DNA from: Sphingomonas sp. BK235
GTDB taxonomy: Bacteria > Pseudomonadota > Alphaproteobacteria > Sphingomonadales > Sphingomonadaceae
Reading direction: 5' to 3'
Length of the DNA: 64,000 bases
Assembly: GCF_004345855.1 (NCBI RefSeq)
Contig: NZ_SLXN01000001.1
Location: forward strand, 868,001 to 932,000
The translations under genes and the position numbers were made by a program. The first letter of the stretch is position 1; every line of letters begins with the position of its first letter. Shown piece after piece: positions 38,910 to 48,082 of the stretch. The notes below the pieces were generated by a model. That model saw only the letters and a list, made by a program, of their open reading frames with translations. It was not told the origin of the DNA and did not search any database.

Positions 38910-39333
38910 GACGCAGTTTCCACACCGGCACCTTGGCATCGGCGGCGCGCTGATAGGGGGTCGGATAACGCGCCAGCGAGCGCTCCAGCACCGCCGCGTC
39001 GACCGCCGCCTCGGGCGCGAAACTGTCGAAGCCGCAGCGGCGCATGTGCGGGATCTGGTCGACCAGCACATCGCCCGCGGCGCGCAGCTCGCCGGCATAG
39101 CCCGCCTCGCGCAGGATCCGCGCGCTGGAATAGCCGCGCCCGTCGCGGAAGCTCGGGAACGACACCTCGACCAGCGCGAGCCGGTCGAGATGCGGCAGCA
39201 GCGCGCGCGCGTCGTCGCCCGCCTCCAGCCGCACCGCGCCGGCGTTGGTCTGCCCGGCGACGAAGGCGTCGAGCGTTACCGCGGGCTCGTCATGCGCCTC
39301 GTCATCGCGGTAGCGCAGCACGTTGTCGCTCAT
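38902..39333 (-). CDS. DUF934 protein of the sulfite reduction operon
   Basis: 143 aa. Matches DUF934: VEVSFPSFRDGRGYSSARILRE (about 57-78) and GDVLVDQIPHMRRCGFDSFA (about 87-106) are the family core. It nearly always lies between cysI and cysH in proteobacteria and has been proposed to assist sulfite reduction or electron supply; the mechanism is not established. 24 bases after cysI, overlapping cysH. Confidence 0.92.
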   Translation of the reverse strand: MSDNVLRYRDDEAHDEPAVTLDAFVAGQTNAGAVRLEAGDDARALLPHLDRLALVEVSFPSFRDGRGYSSARILREAGYAGELRAAGDVLVDQIPHMRRCGFDSFAPEAAVDAAVLERSLARYPTPYQRAADAKVPVWKLRHG

Positions 39334-39357
39334 GCGATGATCCTCCGGGCGCGCGGC

Positions 39358-40989
39358 TCAACCATAGATCGCCTCCTTGAACGGTTGCATGCCGACGCGG
39401 CGATAGGTGTCGACGAAGCGCTCGCCCTGTTCACGGACCTGAAGATAGGTGTCGGTGACTCGCTCGATCGCGTCGACCACGCCGTCCTCGTCGAAGCCGG
39501 GGCCGGTGATGCGGCCGAGGCTGACGTCTTCCGCGCCCGAGCCGCCGAGCAGCAGCTGGTAATTCTCGGTGCCTTTCTTGTCGACGCCGAGGATGCCGAT
39601 ATGCCCGGCGTGATGGTGGCCGCAGGCATTGATGCAGCCCGAGATCTTGAGCTTGAGCTCGCCCAGATCGCGCTGCCGCCCGCCGTCGGCGAAGCGCTGG
39701 CCGATCTTCTGCGCCAGCGGGATCGAGCGCGCGTTGGCGAGCGCGCAATAGTCCAGCCCGGGGCAGGCGATGATGTCGCTGATCAGGTCGAGATTGGCCT
39801 CGGCCAGCCCCGCCTCGGTGAGCTGCTGCCACACCGCGTAGAGGTCGGCCTTGCGGACGTGCGGCAGGACGATGTTCTGCGCGTGGGTGACGCGCAGCTC
39901 GTCGGCGCTGTAGTGCTCGGCGAGATCGGCCATCACATCGATCTGCTCGGCCGAGGCGTCGCCGGGGATGCCGCCGATCGGCTTGAGCGAGATGTTGACG
40001 ATCGCATAACCCGGCTGCTTGTGCGGCTTGACGTTCTGGTCGAGCCACAAGGCGAAGTCGGGGTCGGTGCGGTCGACGCTGTCGGGCGCGGCGGGGTCGA
40101 ACGGCGGGGGCGCGAACATCGCGCTGATCCGCGCCAGCTCGGCCGCGGGCGGGTCGATGCCGAGCTGCTTGACCGCGCGGAACTCCTCCTCGACCTGGCG
40201 GCGATACTCGTCCGCGCCGATCTCGTGGAGCAGGATCTTGATCCGCGCCTTGTAGATGTTGTCGCGGCGGCCGTAGCGATTGTAGACGCGCAGACACGCC
40301 TCGAGATAGCTCATCAGCTCGTCCGCGCCGACGAAGTCGCGGATCAGCGGTGCGATCATCGGCGTGCGCCCCATGCCGCCGCCGACATAGACTCGCGCGC
40401 CGAGTGCGCCGTCCCGCTCGACCAGCTGGAGCCCGATGTCGTGCAGCCGCATCGCCGCGCGGTCCTCGTCGGCGGCGATCACCGCGATCTTGAACTTGCG
40501 CGGCAGGTAGGTGAACTCGGGGTGGAAGGTGCTCCACTGGCGCAGCAGCTCGGCCCAGGGGCGCGGGTCGGTGACCTCGTCCGCGGCGGCGCCGGCGAAC
40601 TGGTCCGAGCTGATGTTGCGGATGCAATTGCCGCTGGTCTGGATCGCGTGCATCTCCACCGTTGCCAGCTCGGCGAGGATGTCGGCGGCGTCCTCCAGCT
40701 TGATCCAATTGTACTGGATGTTCTGGCGCGTGGTGAAATGGCCGTAGCCGCGGTCGTACTTGCGCGCGACATGGGCGAGCATGCGCATCTGGCGCGCGTT
40801 GAGCGTGCCATAGGGCACCGCCACGCGCAGCATATAGGCATGGAGCTGGAGATAGAGGCCGTTCATCAGCCGCAGCGGCTTGAACTGATCCTCGCTCAGC
40901 TCGCCCGCGAGCCGGCGCCGGCACTGGTCGCGGAACTCGTCGACCCGTGCGTCCACGATCGCCTGATCATATTCGTCGTAGCGGTACAT
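39358..40989 (-). CDS. cysI: Sulfite reductase hemoprotein (nitrite/sulfite reductase family)
   Basis: 543 aa. Six-electron reduction of sulfite to sulfide at a siroheme-4Fe-4S centre. Two ferredoxin-like and two siroheme-binding halves; GHFTTRQNIQYNWI and CIRNISSDQFAG in the first half. The four cluster cysteines are C409 and C415 (CPGLDYC) and C452 and C456 (CINAC), followed by GHHHAG. Short of the Escherichia coli CysI layout and closer to the single-chain, probably ferredoxin-dependent form of alphaproteobacteria; no cysJ flavoprotein is in the window. cobA in the same operon makes the siroheme precursor. Confidence 0.94.
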   Translation of the reverse strand: MYRYDEYDQAIVDARVDEFRDQCRRRLAGELSEDQFKPLRLMNGLYLQLHAYMLRVAVPYGTLNARQMRMLAHVARKYDRGYGHFTTRQNIQYNWIKLEDAADILAELATVEMHAIQTSGNCIRNISSDQFAGAAADEVTDPRPWAELLRQWSTFHPEFTYLPRKFKIAVIAADEDRAAMRLHDIGLQLVERDGALGARVYVGGGMGRTPMIAPLIRDFVGADELMSYLEACLRVYNRYGRRDNIYKARIKILLHEIGADEYRRQVEEEFRAVKQLGIDPPAAELARISAMFAPPPFDPAAPDSVDRTDPDFALWLDQNVKPHKQPGYAIVNISLKPIGGIPGDASAEQIDVMADLAEHYSADELRVTHAQNIVLPHVRKADLYAVWQQLTEAGLAEANLDLISDIIACPGLDYCALANARSIPLAQKIGQRFADGGRQRDLGELKLKISGCINACGHHHAGHIGILGVDKKGTENYQLLLGGSGAEDVSLGRITGPGFDEDGVVDAIERVTDTYLQVREQGERFVDTYRRVGMQPFKEAIYG

Positions 40990-41022
40990 TCGTCGTTCCT
41001 AGCTCCTTCCGGCCATGGGAAG

Positions 41023-41070
41023 GGGGAGCACCACCCGCAGGCGAGTGGTCGCCCTCCCCACGCCGGGGAG
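41023..41070 (-). promoter_or_regulatory. Two mutually exclusive hairpins between DUF2849 and cysI
   Basis: In the transcript direction CTCCCC (41065-41070) can pair with GGGGAG (41054-41059) across a 5-base loop. The same GGGGAG can instead pair with CTCCCC (41023-41028), helped by an inner ACCAC/GTGGT stem. The first hairpin is a third example of the CTCCCC-GGGGAG palindrome seen at 6755-6876, so this may be an inserted repeat rather than an evolved attenuator. Confidence 0.45.
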
Positions 41071-41079
41071 GATCGTTTC

Positions 41080-41376
41080 TCATATTACCCAGCTGCCCGC
41101 GTTGGGGTCGGCCGGCTTGAGCGTCAGGTCGGTGCGCACGGTCGGGCCGAGCGCGCGGATACGGTCCTTGATGTGCGCGGGGCGCGGACCCTCGGCGGTC
41201 GCCGTCGCCTCGATCACATAGGGCACGTTGACGCGTCGCGCCGCTTCTTCCTCGCGCGCGATCGCCTCGGCGCGCTCGCCCGCGTCGATCGCCTCCGCGA
41301 TGTGCCGCGACCAGCCGCCGCCCGCCCACCAGACCACGTCGCCGGTCGGCAGATCGTTGCCCGTCACCAGCCTCAT
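41080..41376 (-). CDS. DUF2849 protein
   Basis: 98 aa. Fits DUF2849: opening RLVTGNDLPTGDVVWWA, WSRHIAEA and a C-terminal DLTLKPADPNAGSWVI-type end. Encoded between cobA and cysI in many alphaproteobacteria, so a role in sulfite or siroheme metabolism is likely, but none has been shown to my knowledge. The ATG overlaps the cobA stop (ATGA). Confidence 0.88.
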   Translation of the reverse strand: MRLVTGNDLPTGDVVWWAGGGWSRHIAEAIDAGERAEAIAREEEAARRVNVPYVIEATATAEGPRPAHIKDRIRALGPTVRTDLTLKPADPNAGSWVI

Positions 41377-42173
41377 GCCGAGAGACTCCCGACGCTCTCG
41401 GCGACGCGCGCGTAGCCGGCGAGCCGGTCCTCGGCGTCGGACAGCTCGACCACCTCGCCGACCACGATGATCGCCGGGCTGGCGACCTGCTCGCGCGCCA
41501 CCATCGCACCGAGATCGGCCAGCAGCGTGCGCAGCGCGCGCCGGCCCGGCAGCGTGCCCTTCTCGAGCACCGCGACGGGCATGTCGGGCGCGACGCCGTC
41601 GGCCATCAATTTGTCCGCGATCGCCTCGGCGGTGGCGACGCCCATGTAGATCACCAGCGTGCGACCCTGGCCGGCGAGGCCGGACCAGTCCTGATCGGTC
41701 AGCCCCTTGCACTGGCCGGCGACGAAGGTGACCGCCGAGCTGTGATCGCGATGCGTGAGCGGCAGCATCGCCTCGGCGGCGCAGCCGAGCGCGGCCGAGA
41801 CGCCGGGGATCACCTCCACCGCGAGGCCGGCGGCGCGCACCGCCTCGACCTCCTCACCGCCGCGTCCGAAGATGAAGGGGTCACCGCCCTTGAGCCGCAC
41901 CACCACGCTGCCGGCGCGGACGTGCGCGACGATCAGCGCGTTGATCGCTTCCTGCGGCAGCGTGTGGCGCGCGCGGCGCTTGGCCACCGAGATGCGCTGC
42001 GCGGTGCCGGGGGCCAGCGCGAGCACGCGGTCGTCGATCAGCCCGTCGTGGACCACGACATCGGCGAGGCGCAGCGCCTCCACCGCGCGCACCGTGAGCA
42101 GCCCGGGATCGCCCGGTCCCGCGCCGACGAGAATGACGCGGCCGCGCGCGTCGGGATCGAGAAGGCTTGCCAT
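41373..42173 (-). CDS. cobA: Uroporphyrinogen-III C-methyltransferase
   Basis: 266 aa. Transfers two methyl groups from S-adenosylmethionine to uroporphyrinogen III, giving precorrin-2 for siroheme. Motifs: VGAGPGDPGLLTVRA (16-30), VVHDGLI, the second signature VVRLKGGDPFIFGRGGEE, and TFVAGQCKG near the cofactor pocket. No CysG-type oxidase/chelatase domain, so the later siroheme steps are encoded elsewhere. Start at 42173 (MASLLDPDARG); an open frame continues upstream without support. First gene of the cys operon; its role here is the siroheme of CysI. Confidence 0.93.
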   Translation of the reverse strand: MASLLDPDARGRVILVGAGPGDPGLLTVRAVEALRLADVVVHDGLIDDRVLALAPGTAQRISVAKRRARHTLPQEAINALIVAHVRAGSVVVRLKGGDPFIFGRGGEEVEAVRAAGLAVEVIPGVSAALGCAAEAMLPLTHRDHSSAVTFVAGQCKGLTDQDWSGLAGQGRTLVIYMGVATAEAIADKLMADGVAPDMPVAVLEKGTLPGRRALRTLLADLGAMVAREQVASPAIIVVGEVVELSDAEDRLAGYARVAESVGSLSA

Positions 42174-42377
42174 GCCCGCAACATGGGCGGCGGGTAGGGG
42201 GGCGCGCAACCGTTGTTCGCTTGTCGCGTGCCTAGCCTGGCTTTTTCCCCGGCCCGGTGGCGTGAGCGCCTGCGGGCGAGCAGGTGCCCGGGCCATCGTC
42301 ACAACCCGGAGGCGGACACACCCCGGCACACCGGCGGCCAGCGGTCGACCTCGCGCGCGGATGGGCCGCAGATCCTC

Positions 42378-43322
42378 TCAATGCGCCTCGTTGCCGCCGC
42401 GGTGGAACAGATGGAGCAGCCCCGCGATCGCGCTGCCTACCGCCAGTCCGACCAAGCCTGACAGCGTCGCGGTCAGCAGCCAGCCGAGCACCGCGCCGAG
42501 CGCCGGCACGCCATGCTCGACGCGCTCGGCGAGATGGTGGACGAGATGCTGCGGCGCGCGCCATCCCAACGTCTCGGCGCCGTGGAGCAGGATGCCGCCG
42601 CCCACCCACAGCATCGCCGCGGTGCCGATCACCGCCAGCCAGCGCATCAGCACGGGCACGCCTTTGACCAGCCCGCGCCCGATCGCGCGCAGCGCGGGCG
42701 AGGGGCGCTGCGCGAGGTGCAGCCCGACATCGTCCGCCTTCACGATCAGCGCGACGACGCCGTAGACGCCCGCGGTGATCGCCACCGCCACCACCGCCAG
42801 CGTGATCGCCTGGGTCAGCAGCGGGGTGTCGGAGACCTCGCCGAGCGCGATCGCCATGATCTCGGCGGAGAGGATGAAATCAGTGCGGATCGCGCCCGAC
42901 ACTTTCTGCCGCTCCAGCTCGGCGGGGTCGGTGCTGGCGTCGGCCTCGTCGTCGTGATGCCCGCCGGACAGGGCCTCGATCACCTTCTCCGCTCCCTCGA
43001 AGCACAGATAGGCGCCGCCCAGCATCAGCAGCGGGGTGATCGCCCAGGGCGCCCAGGCGCTCAGCCCGATCGCGACCGGCAGCAGGAAGACGATCTTGTT
43101 GCGCAGCGACCCCAGCGCGATCTTGCCGATGATCGGCAGCTCGCGCTGCGGCGACAGGCCGGTGACGTAGCGCGGCGTCACCGCGGTATCGTCCACCACC
43201 ACGCCCGCCGCCTTGGTCCCCGCCTTGGCCGCGGCGCCGGCCACGTCGTCGAGCGAGGCGGCGGCGAGGCGAGTCAGGCCGGCGATGTCGTCGAGCAGCG
43301 CCACCAATCCGCTGGGCATCAT
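42378..43322 (-). CDS. DUF808 inner-membrane protein (YedI-like)
   Basis: 314 aa. Begins PSGLVALLDDIAGLTRLAAASLDD, the unmistakable DUF808 opening, then DDTAVTPRYVTGL and several hydrophobic helices (about 80-105, 150-165, 175-200, 225-245 and 275-300). Function unknown; relatives are predicted transporters or metal/ion-handling proteins, without proof. Tandem ATGATG start at 43322 with AGGGAGATAG before it. Single gene, 64 bases downstream of astD on the same strand. Confidence 0.9.
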   Translation of the reverse strand: MMPSGLVALLDDIAGLTRLAAASLDDVAGAAAKAGTKAAGVVVDDTAVTPRYVTGLSPQRELPIIGKIALGSLRNKIVFLLPVAIGLSAWAPWAITPLLMLGGAYLCFEGAEKVIEALSGGHHDDEADASTDPAELERQKVSGAIRTDFILSAEIMAIALGEVSDTPLLTQAITLAVVAVAITAGVYGVVALIVKADDVGLHLAQRPSPALRAIGRGLVKGVPVLMRWLAVIGTAAMLWVGGGILLHGAETLGWRAPQHLVHHLAERVEHGVPALGAVLGWLLTATLSGLVGLAVGSAIAGLLHLFHRGGNEAH

Positions 43323-43386
43323 CTATCTCCCTGTTCGCGCGCGCTGATGCCCGGCGCACCCGGGGCTGTCGAGGGGCGGCGTGGGT

Positions 43387-44796
43387 TCAGCCGTCGGCCA
43401 AACCGATGCCGATCGAGGCGCGCGCCGCCTCGGCCTCGTTCGACACCACCGGATAGGCGCAATAATCGGCCGCGTAATAAGCGCTCGGCCGATGGTTGCC
43501 GGACCAGCCGATGCCGCCGAACGGCGCCGAGGAGGAGGCGCCGTTGGTCGGCCTGTTCCAGTTGACGATGCCCGCGCGCGCGCCCGCCCAGAAGCGGTCG
43601 AACAGCGCGGGCGTCTGGCTGATCAGCGCGGCGGACAGGCCGTAGCGCGTCGCATTGGCCTCGGCGATCGCGGCGTCGAAATCGTCGACGCGCACCACCT
43701 GGAGCAGCGGGCCGAACAGCTCCATGTCGGGCCGCTCGCTCACGTCGGTGACGTCGATGATACCGGGGGTGAGGAACGGGCGCTCGGGATCGGGGCGCGC
43801 CATGTGACGGATCGGGCGGCCGCCCTTCATCATCAGCGCGAGGAAGCTCTCGCTCAGCCCGTCGGCGGTCTCATTGTCGATCACCGGGCCCATGAAGGGC
43901 TGGGGATCGTCGTGCGGCGCGCCGACGATCAGCCGGTTGGTCAGCCTGGTCAGTTCGGCGAGCAGCGCGTCGGCCAGCGTGTCCTGCACGATCAGCCGCC
44001 GCGCCGCGGTGCAGCGCTGCCCCGCGGTGGTGAAGGCCGATTGCGCCACCAGCACCGCGGCGGTGGGCAGGTCGGGCGTGTCCCACACCAGGATCGGGTT
44101 GTTGCCGCCCATCTCGAGCGCGAGGATCTTCTCGGGCTTGTCGGCGAAGGCGCGGTTGAGCGCGATGCCGGTGCGCGCCGAGCCGGTGAACAGCAACCCG
44201 TCGATCCCCGGATGCGCCGCGAGCGCCCGGCCCTCCTCCGGCCCGCCGATCACGACGCGCACCGTCTCGGCGGGGACCCCCGCGGCGTGGAGGCACTCGA
44301 CCAGGAACAGCCCGGTCGCGGGCGTCTTCTCGGACGGCTTGAACACCACCGCATTGCCCGCGATCAGTGCGGGGACGATATGGCCGTTGGGCAGGTGCGC
44401 GGGGAAATTGTACGGGCCCAGCACCGCGAGCACGCCGTGCGGCTTGTGGCGCAGCGCCATGCGGCTGTTCATCGGCGCATCCATGCGGCGCTGCGCGGTG
44501 CGCTCGGCATAAGCGGTGACCGAGATGTCGACCTTGGCGACGACGCTGTCGACCTCGGTGCGCGCTTCCCACAAGGGTTTGCCGGTCTCGCGCGCGATCA
44601 CCTCGGTGAAGGCGTCGGCGCGCTGGCGCACCACGTTGGCGAAGCGGCGCAGCGTCTCGATGCGGAAGGAGAGCGAGCGCGCCGCCCATGGCACGAAGCC
44701 GTCGCGCGCCGCGGCGACCTCCTGATCGACGTCGCTCGTCGGGCCGCGCCAGAGCTCGGCGCCGGTGGCGGGCTCGTACGAGATCAGTTCTGCCAT
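43387..44796 (-). CDS. astD: Succinylglutamate-semialdehyde dehydrogenase
   Basis: 469 aa NAD-dependent aldehyde dehydrogenase of the arginine succinyltransferase pathway. ALDH catalytic set: N130 (GPYNFPAHLPNGH), E228 (LEMGGNNP) and C262 (TTAGQRCTAARR). The blocks GPYNFPAHLPNGH and GLFLVECLHAAGVP are characteristic of AstD rather than of generic ALDHs. None of astA, astB, astC or astE is in the window, so it is either a distant part of the pathway or used for another semialdehyde. Start at 44796; the longer frame upstream has no ribosome site. Confidence 0.9.
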   Translation of the reverse strand: MAELISYEPATGAELWRGPTSDVDQEVAAARDGFVPWAARSLSFRIETLRRFANVVRQRADAFTEVIARETGKPLWEARTEVDSVVAKVDISVTAYAERTAQRRMDAPMNSRMALRHKPHGVLAVLGPYNFPAHLPNGHIVPALIAGNAVVFKPSEKTPATGLFLVECLHAAGVPAETVRVVIGGPEEGRALAAHPGIDGLLFTGSARTGIALNRAFADKPEKILALEMGGNNPILVWDTPDLPTAAVLVAQSAFTTAGQRCTAARRLIVQDTLADALLAELTRLTNRLIVGAPHDDPQPFMGPVIDNETADGLSESFLALMMKGGRPIRHMARPDPERPFLTPGIIDVTDVSERPDMELFGPLLQVVRVDDFDAAIAEANATRYGLSAALISQTPALFDRFWAGARAGIVNWNRPTNGASSSAPFGGIGWSGNHRPSAYYAADYCAYPVVSNEAEAARASIGIGLADG

Positions 44797-44875
44797 GCGC
44801 CCTCTTCGCGCACTTTGCGTAACTTGCCAATCGGGGGCGGGGGAAGGGGGCACGCGCGCGCCGCTCACCCGACTG

Positions 44876-44973
44876 GCGTCATCCTGAGCTCGTCTCAGGA
44901 TCCACGGTGCGGCAGGAGCTAACGATCTGGTGTTCGCGGCCCGGTGGATCCTGAAACGAGTTCAGGATGACGC
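44876..44973. repeat. Dispersed palindromic repeat, copy 6 (CCTGA subtype)
   Basis: 30-base arms (44876-44905 and 44944-44973) with outer ends GCGTCATCCTGA/TCAGGATGACGC; two mismatches relative to a perfect palindrome (GAGCTCGTCTC against GAAACGAGTTC). Lies between selO and astD, both read leftward. Confidence 0.88.
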
Positions 44974-45009
44974 TGGGGAGGAGGCGGTTTGATTTCGCCC
45001 GCGCCTCTC

Positions 45010-46368
45010 TCACCCCAGCGCCTCCGCCATCTGCCGGATCGCCGCCAGCTTGGCCGCGAACGCGCCCCAGTCGTCGCGCTCGGCGATCGGCGCCCAGATC
45101 GCCTCGACCTCGTCGATAAGCATCGCGCACGGTTCGCCGCGCCAATAGGCATGGTCGCGCGGCCTGCGCGCCGCATAGTCCGACAGCGCCGCGCGCACCC
45201 CGTCCCATTCGGCGCCGTAGCGCTCCGGCAGTTCCTGCGCGAACACGTCGAAGAAGAAGCGGTCGAGCCCGACCCCGCTCGCACGCAGCGCGCGCTCCAC
45301 CGCCTGCACCAGCGCTCGGTCGCTCGCCTCGTCGCGCGAGGCGCGTCCCATCCGCCACAGCAGCGCCGCCGCCACTGCGGGCTGATACGCCGCCGCGAAC
45401 CCGTCGAGCGCCGCCACCAGCGGGTCGCTCTCCGCGATCAGCCGCAGCGAGGAGGCGAGCTGCATCACGTCCCACAGGATCGCCTCGGGCTGACGACCGA
45501 AGGCGTACAGCCCGCCATGGTCGAAATAGGCAGCGGTGAAGCCGGGGTCCCATGTCGGCGCGAAGCGCCACGGGCCATAATCGAAGCTCTCGCCGGTGAC
45601 GTTGATATTGTCCGAGTTGAGCACGCCGTGGACGAACCCCGCCGCCATGTAGCGCGCCGCCAGCACCGCGGTGCGCGCCACCACCAGCTCGAGCAGCCGC
45701 ACCGGGTCGTCGCCGGGTTCATCGTACAGCTCGGTCAGCACGTAGCGCACCAGCCGCCGCATCGCGTCCTCGTCGCGGTGATAGGCGAGCCGCTGGAAGG
45801 TGCCGATACGGATATGGCCATGGCTCAGCCGCACCAGCACCGCCGCGCGCGTCGGTGAGGGCTCGTCGTTGCGCTCCAGCGCCTCGCCCGTCTCGATCAG
45901 CGAGAAAGTGCGCGAGGTCGGCACGCCGAGCGCCTCGAGCATCTCGCTGGCGAGCACCTCACGCACCCCGCCCTTGAGCGTCAGCCGGCCGTCGCCGAAG
46001 CGGCTCCACGGCGTCTGCCCCGATCCCTTGGTGCCGAGATCGAGCAGCCGCCCGTCGCGGTCGCGCAGCTGCGCGAAGGTGAAGCCGCGCCCGTCGCCGA
46101 TATCGGGGTTGTACGCGCGGAACTGATGCCCGTGATAGCGCAGCGCCAGCGGCGTCTCGAGGCTGTCGGGCAGCGGCATGAAGCGGCCGAAGTGCGCCAC
46201 CCATTCCGCGTCGTCGAGCCCGCGCAGCCCCACCTCCGTCGCGGCGCGATCGTTGCGGAAGCGCAGCCGCGTCTCGGGGAAGTCGGCGGCGCGGACGGGA
46301 TCGTAGAAGGGCTCGCCGAGCGAGAGGATCGCGCGCTCGGGGCGATATGCTTGCGGGTCGAAGGGCAT
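45010..46368 (-). CDS. selO: Protein adenylyltransferase SelO (YdiU/UPF0061)
   Basis: 452 aa. Pseudokinase-fold enzyme that attaches AMP to protein side chains; in Escherichia coli it targets redox proteins during oxidative stress. ATP-site blocks LDLGTKGSGQTPWSRFGDGRLTLKGG (given in part: GTKGSGQTPWSR, DGRLTLKGG) and the metal-binding segment HGVLNSDNINVTGESFDYGP are present. Start at 46368 (MPFDPQAYRPERAI); the upstream ATG at 46407 would overlap the divergent hydrolase start. Somewhat shorter than the Escherichia coli protein. Confidence 0.94.
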   Translation of the reverse strand: MPFDPQAYRPERAILSLGEPFYDPVRAADFPETRLRFRNDRAATEVGLRGLDDAEWVAHFGRFMPLPDSLETPLALRYHGHQFRAYNPDIGDGRGFTFAQLRDRDGRLLDLGTKGSGQTPWSRFGDGRLTLKGGVREVLASEMLEALGVPTSRTFSLIETGEALERNDEPSPTRAAVLVRLSHGHIRIGTFQRLAYHRDEDAMRRLVRYVLTELYDEPGDDPVRLLELVVARTAVLAARYMAAGFVHGVLNSDNINVTGESFDYGPWRFAPTWDPGFTAAYFDHGGLYAFGRQPEAILWDVMQLASSLRLIAESDPLVAALDGFAAAYQPAVAAALLWRMGRASRDEASDRALVQAVERALRASGVGLDRFFFDVFAQELPERYGAEWDGVRAALSDYAARRPRDHAYWRGEPCAMLIDEVEAIWAPIAERDDWGAFAAKLAAIRQMAEALG

Positions 46369-46405
46369 GCGTGGATATGGGGGCCGCGGAAGCGGGGAAG
46401 CAAGC

Positions 46406-47281
46406 ATGGCGGGATTTCGCGACGTCTATTGGTGGTCCGCCGACGGGCTGCGGCTGCACGCGCGCGACTATCCCGGCCCCGCCGGCGACGCCTCGCCGCC
46501 GCTGCTGTGCCTGCCCGGGCTGACGCGCAACGTCCGCGACTTCGAGCCTCTGGTCGCCGCGCTGGACGGGCGGCGGCGCGTGCTCGCGGTCGAGTTCCGC
46601 GGCCGCGGCGAGAGCGGCTATGCCAAGGATCCGATGACCTATGTCCCGCTCACCTACGCGCAGGACGTGGTCGCGCTGCTGACGCAGGAGTCGGTCGAGC
46701 GCGTCGTCGCGGTCGGCACCTCGCTGGGCGGCATCGTGACGATGCTGCTCGCGGGCATGCTGCCGGGGCGGATCGCGGGCGCGCTGCTCAACGACATCGG
46801 TCCCGCGATCGAGCCGGGCGGGCTGGCGCGGATCCGCGGCTATGTCGGCAAGCCGAGCAACTATCCCACCTGGCTCCACGCCGCGCGCGGGCTGCAGGAG
46901 AGCAACGCCGATGCCTATCCCGGCTGGACGATCGAGCGCTGGCTCGCGATGGCGAAGCGGCTGTACCGGCTCAACAGCGCGGGACGGATCGTGCTCGACT
47001 ATGACATGCGGATCGCCGAGCCGTTCCGCCTGCCCGGCGGCGAGGCCGGGCCGGACCTGTGGCGTGCCCTCGCCGCGCTGGGCGAGGCGCCCGTGGTGGT
47101 CGCGCGCGGCGAGCGCAGCGACATCCTCAGCGAGGCCACCGCGATTCGCATGACCGAGACGCTGCCGCGCGCCGAGCGCGTCACGGTGCCGGGGGTGGGC
47201 CATGCCCCGCTGCTCGACGAGCCGGTGCTGCTGCCCGCGATCGATCGGCTGCTCGCCGCCACCGCGGAACCCGCGCGCTGA
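46406..47281 (+). CDS. Alpha/beta hydrolase
   Basis: 291 aa. Clear alpha/beta-hydrolase fold: LLCLPGLTRNVRDFEPL (HGG-region equivalent), VEFRGRGESGYA, nucleophile serine in VGTSLGGIV (about 109-117), acid in VVARGERSDIL and histidine in VPGVGHAPLLDEP. Resembles haloperoxidase/esterase-like members; the substrate is unknown. GGGGAAG precedes the ATG. 37 bases from the divergent selO start; a shared promoter region lies between them. Followed by the SDR gene after 40 bases. Confidence 0.9.
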   Translation: MAGFRDVYWWSADGLRLHARDYPGPAGDASPPLLCLPGLTRNVRDFEPLVAALDGRRRVLAVEFRGRGESGYAKDPMTYVPLTYAQDVVALLTQESVERVVAVGTSLGGIVTMLLAGMLPGRIAGALLNDIGPAIEPGGLARIRGYVGKPSNYPTWLHAARGLQESNADAYPGWTIERWLAMAKRLYRLNSAGRIVLDYDMRIAEPFRLPGGEAGPDLWRALAALGEAPVVVARGERSDILSEATAIRMTETLPRAERVTVPGVGHAPLLDEPVLLPAIDRLLAATAEPAR

Positions 47282-47321
47282 CGGTTCGTCTCGCTCGGTC
47301 GGGGTGAGCGAGAGGACCAGC

Positions 47322-48077
47322 ATGACCCAGATCAGTGACGCGCATACCGAGCGGCTCTCGCTCGCCGGGCGACGCGCCATCGTCACCGGCGGCACCACCG
47401 GGATCGGCCGCGCCATCGCGGTGCTGCTCGCGGCCGAGGGCGCGCGCGTCTATCTCGTCGGCACCGATCAGGCGCATCTCGACGACGCGCTGGCGCGCGT
47501 GCGCGAGGTCGGCGACGGCGAGGGCGGGCTGTTCGATCTCAGCCGGCCCGACCAGGTCGGCGCCGCGGTCGACGCCGCCGGCGCGGCGCTCGGCGGCTAT
47601 GACGTCGTGGTCGCCAATGCGGCGGAGGCGGCGGGCGGCGTGACCGAGATGGACGAGGCCGCGCTGCTCCACGCGATCGCGCTGAATTTCACCCACTATC
47701 TGTTGCTCACCCAGCGCGCCGCGTGCGACCTGACCGCCGGCGACGTGGTGATGATCGGCTCCACCAGCGCCTATGCGCTGGGGCCGCATTCCACCGTCTA
47801 TGCCGGGATCAAGAGCGGGCTGCAGGGTTTCTCGATCGCGCTGCGGCGCGAGCTCGGACCGAGGGGCGTGCGGGTCGCGCTGGTCGAGCCCGGCCTGACG
47901 GGGTCGGACATGCAATTGCCCGACATCCCACCCGAGCGGCAGCGCGACATGATCGCCGAGGAGAAGATGCTCCGCGCCGAGGACATCGCGGTGGGGGTGC
48001 ATTACCTCCTCACCCAGCCGCGCCGCGCGGTGATCCAGCGCTTGACGATCAGCCCGCGCGTCACGGACGAGGGGTGA
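47322..48077 (+). CDS. Short-chain dehydrogenase/reductase (SDR)
   Basis: 251 aa classical SDR. NAD(P)-binding GGTTGIG (23-29), NAA at 99-101 in place of NNAG, and the catalytic S147, Y160 and K164 (YAGIK). Specificity unknown. Only 5 bases separate its stop from the GH130-like gene, so the two are probably co-translated and may act on the same sugar or glycoside. Confidence 0.9.
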   Translation: MTQISDAHTERLSLAGRRAIVTGGTTGIGRAIAVLLAAEGARVYLVGTDQAHLDDALARVREVGDGEGGLFDLSRPDQVGAAVDAAGAALGGYDVVVANAAEAAGGVTEMDEAALLHAIALNFTHYLLLTQRAACDLTAGDVVMIGSTSAYALGPHSTVYAGIKSGLQGFSIALRRELGPRGVRVALVEPGLTGSDMQLPDIPPERQRDMIAEEKMLRAEDIAVGVHYLLTQPRRAVIQRLTISPRVTDEG

Positions 48078-48082
48078 GTACG

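Noticed and set aside
42174..42377. Cobalamin or SAM riboswitch upstream of cobA
   Set aside because: No B12-box or SAM-riboswitch core is visible; the GC-rich inverted repeat (GGCCCGG...CCGGGCC) lacks both a T-tract and riboswitch motifs.
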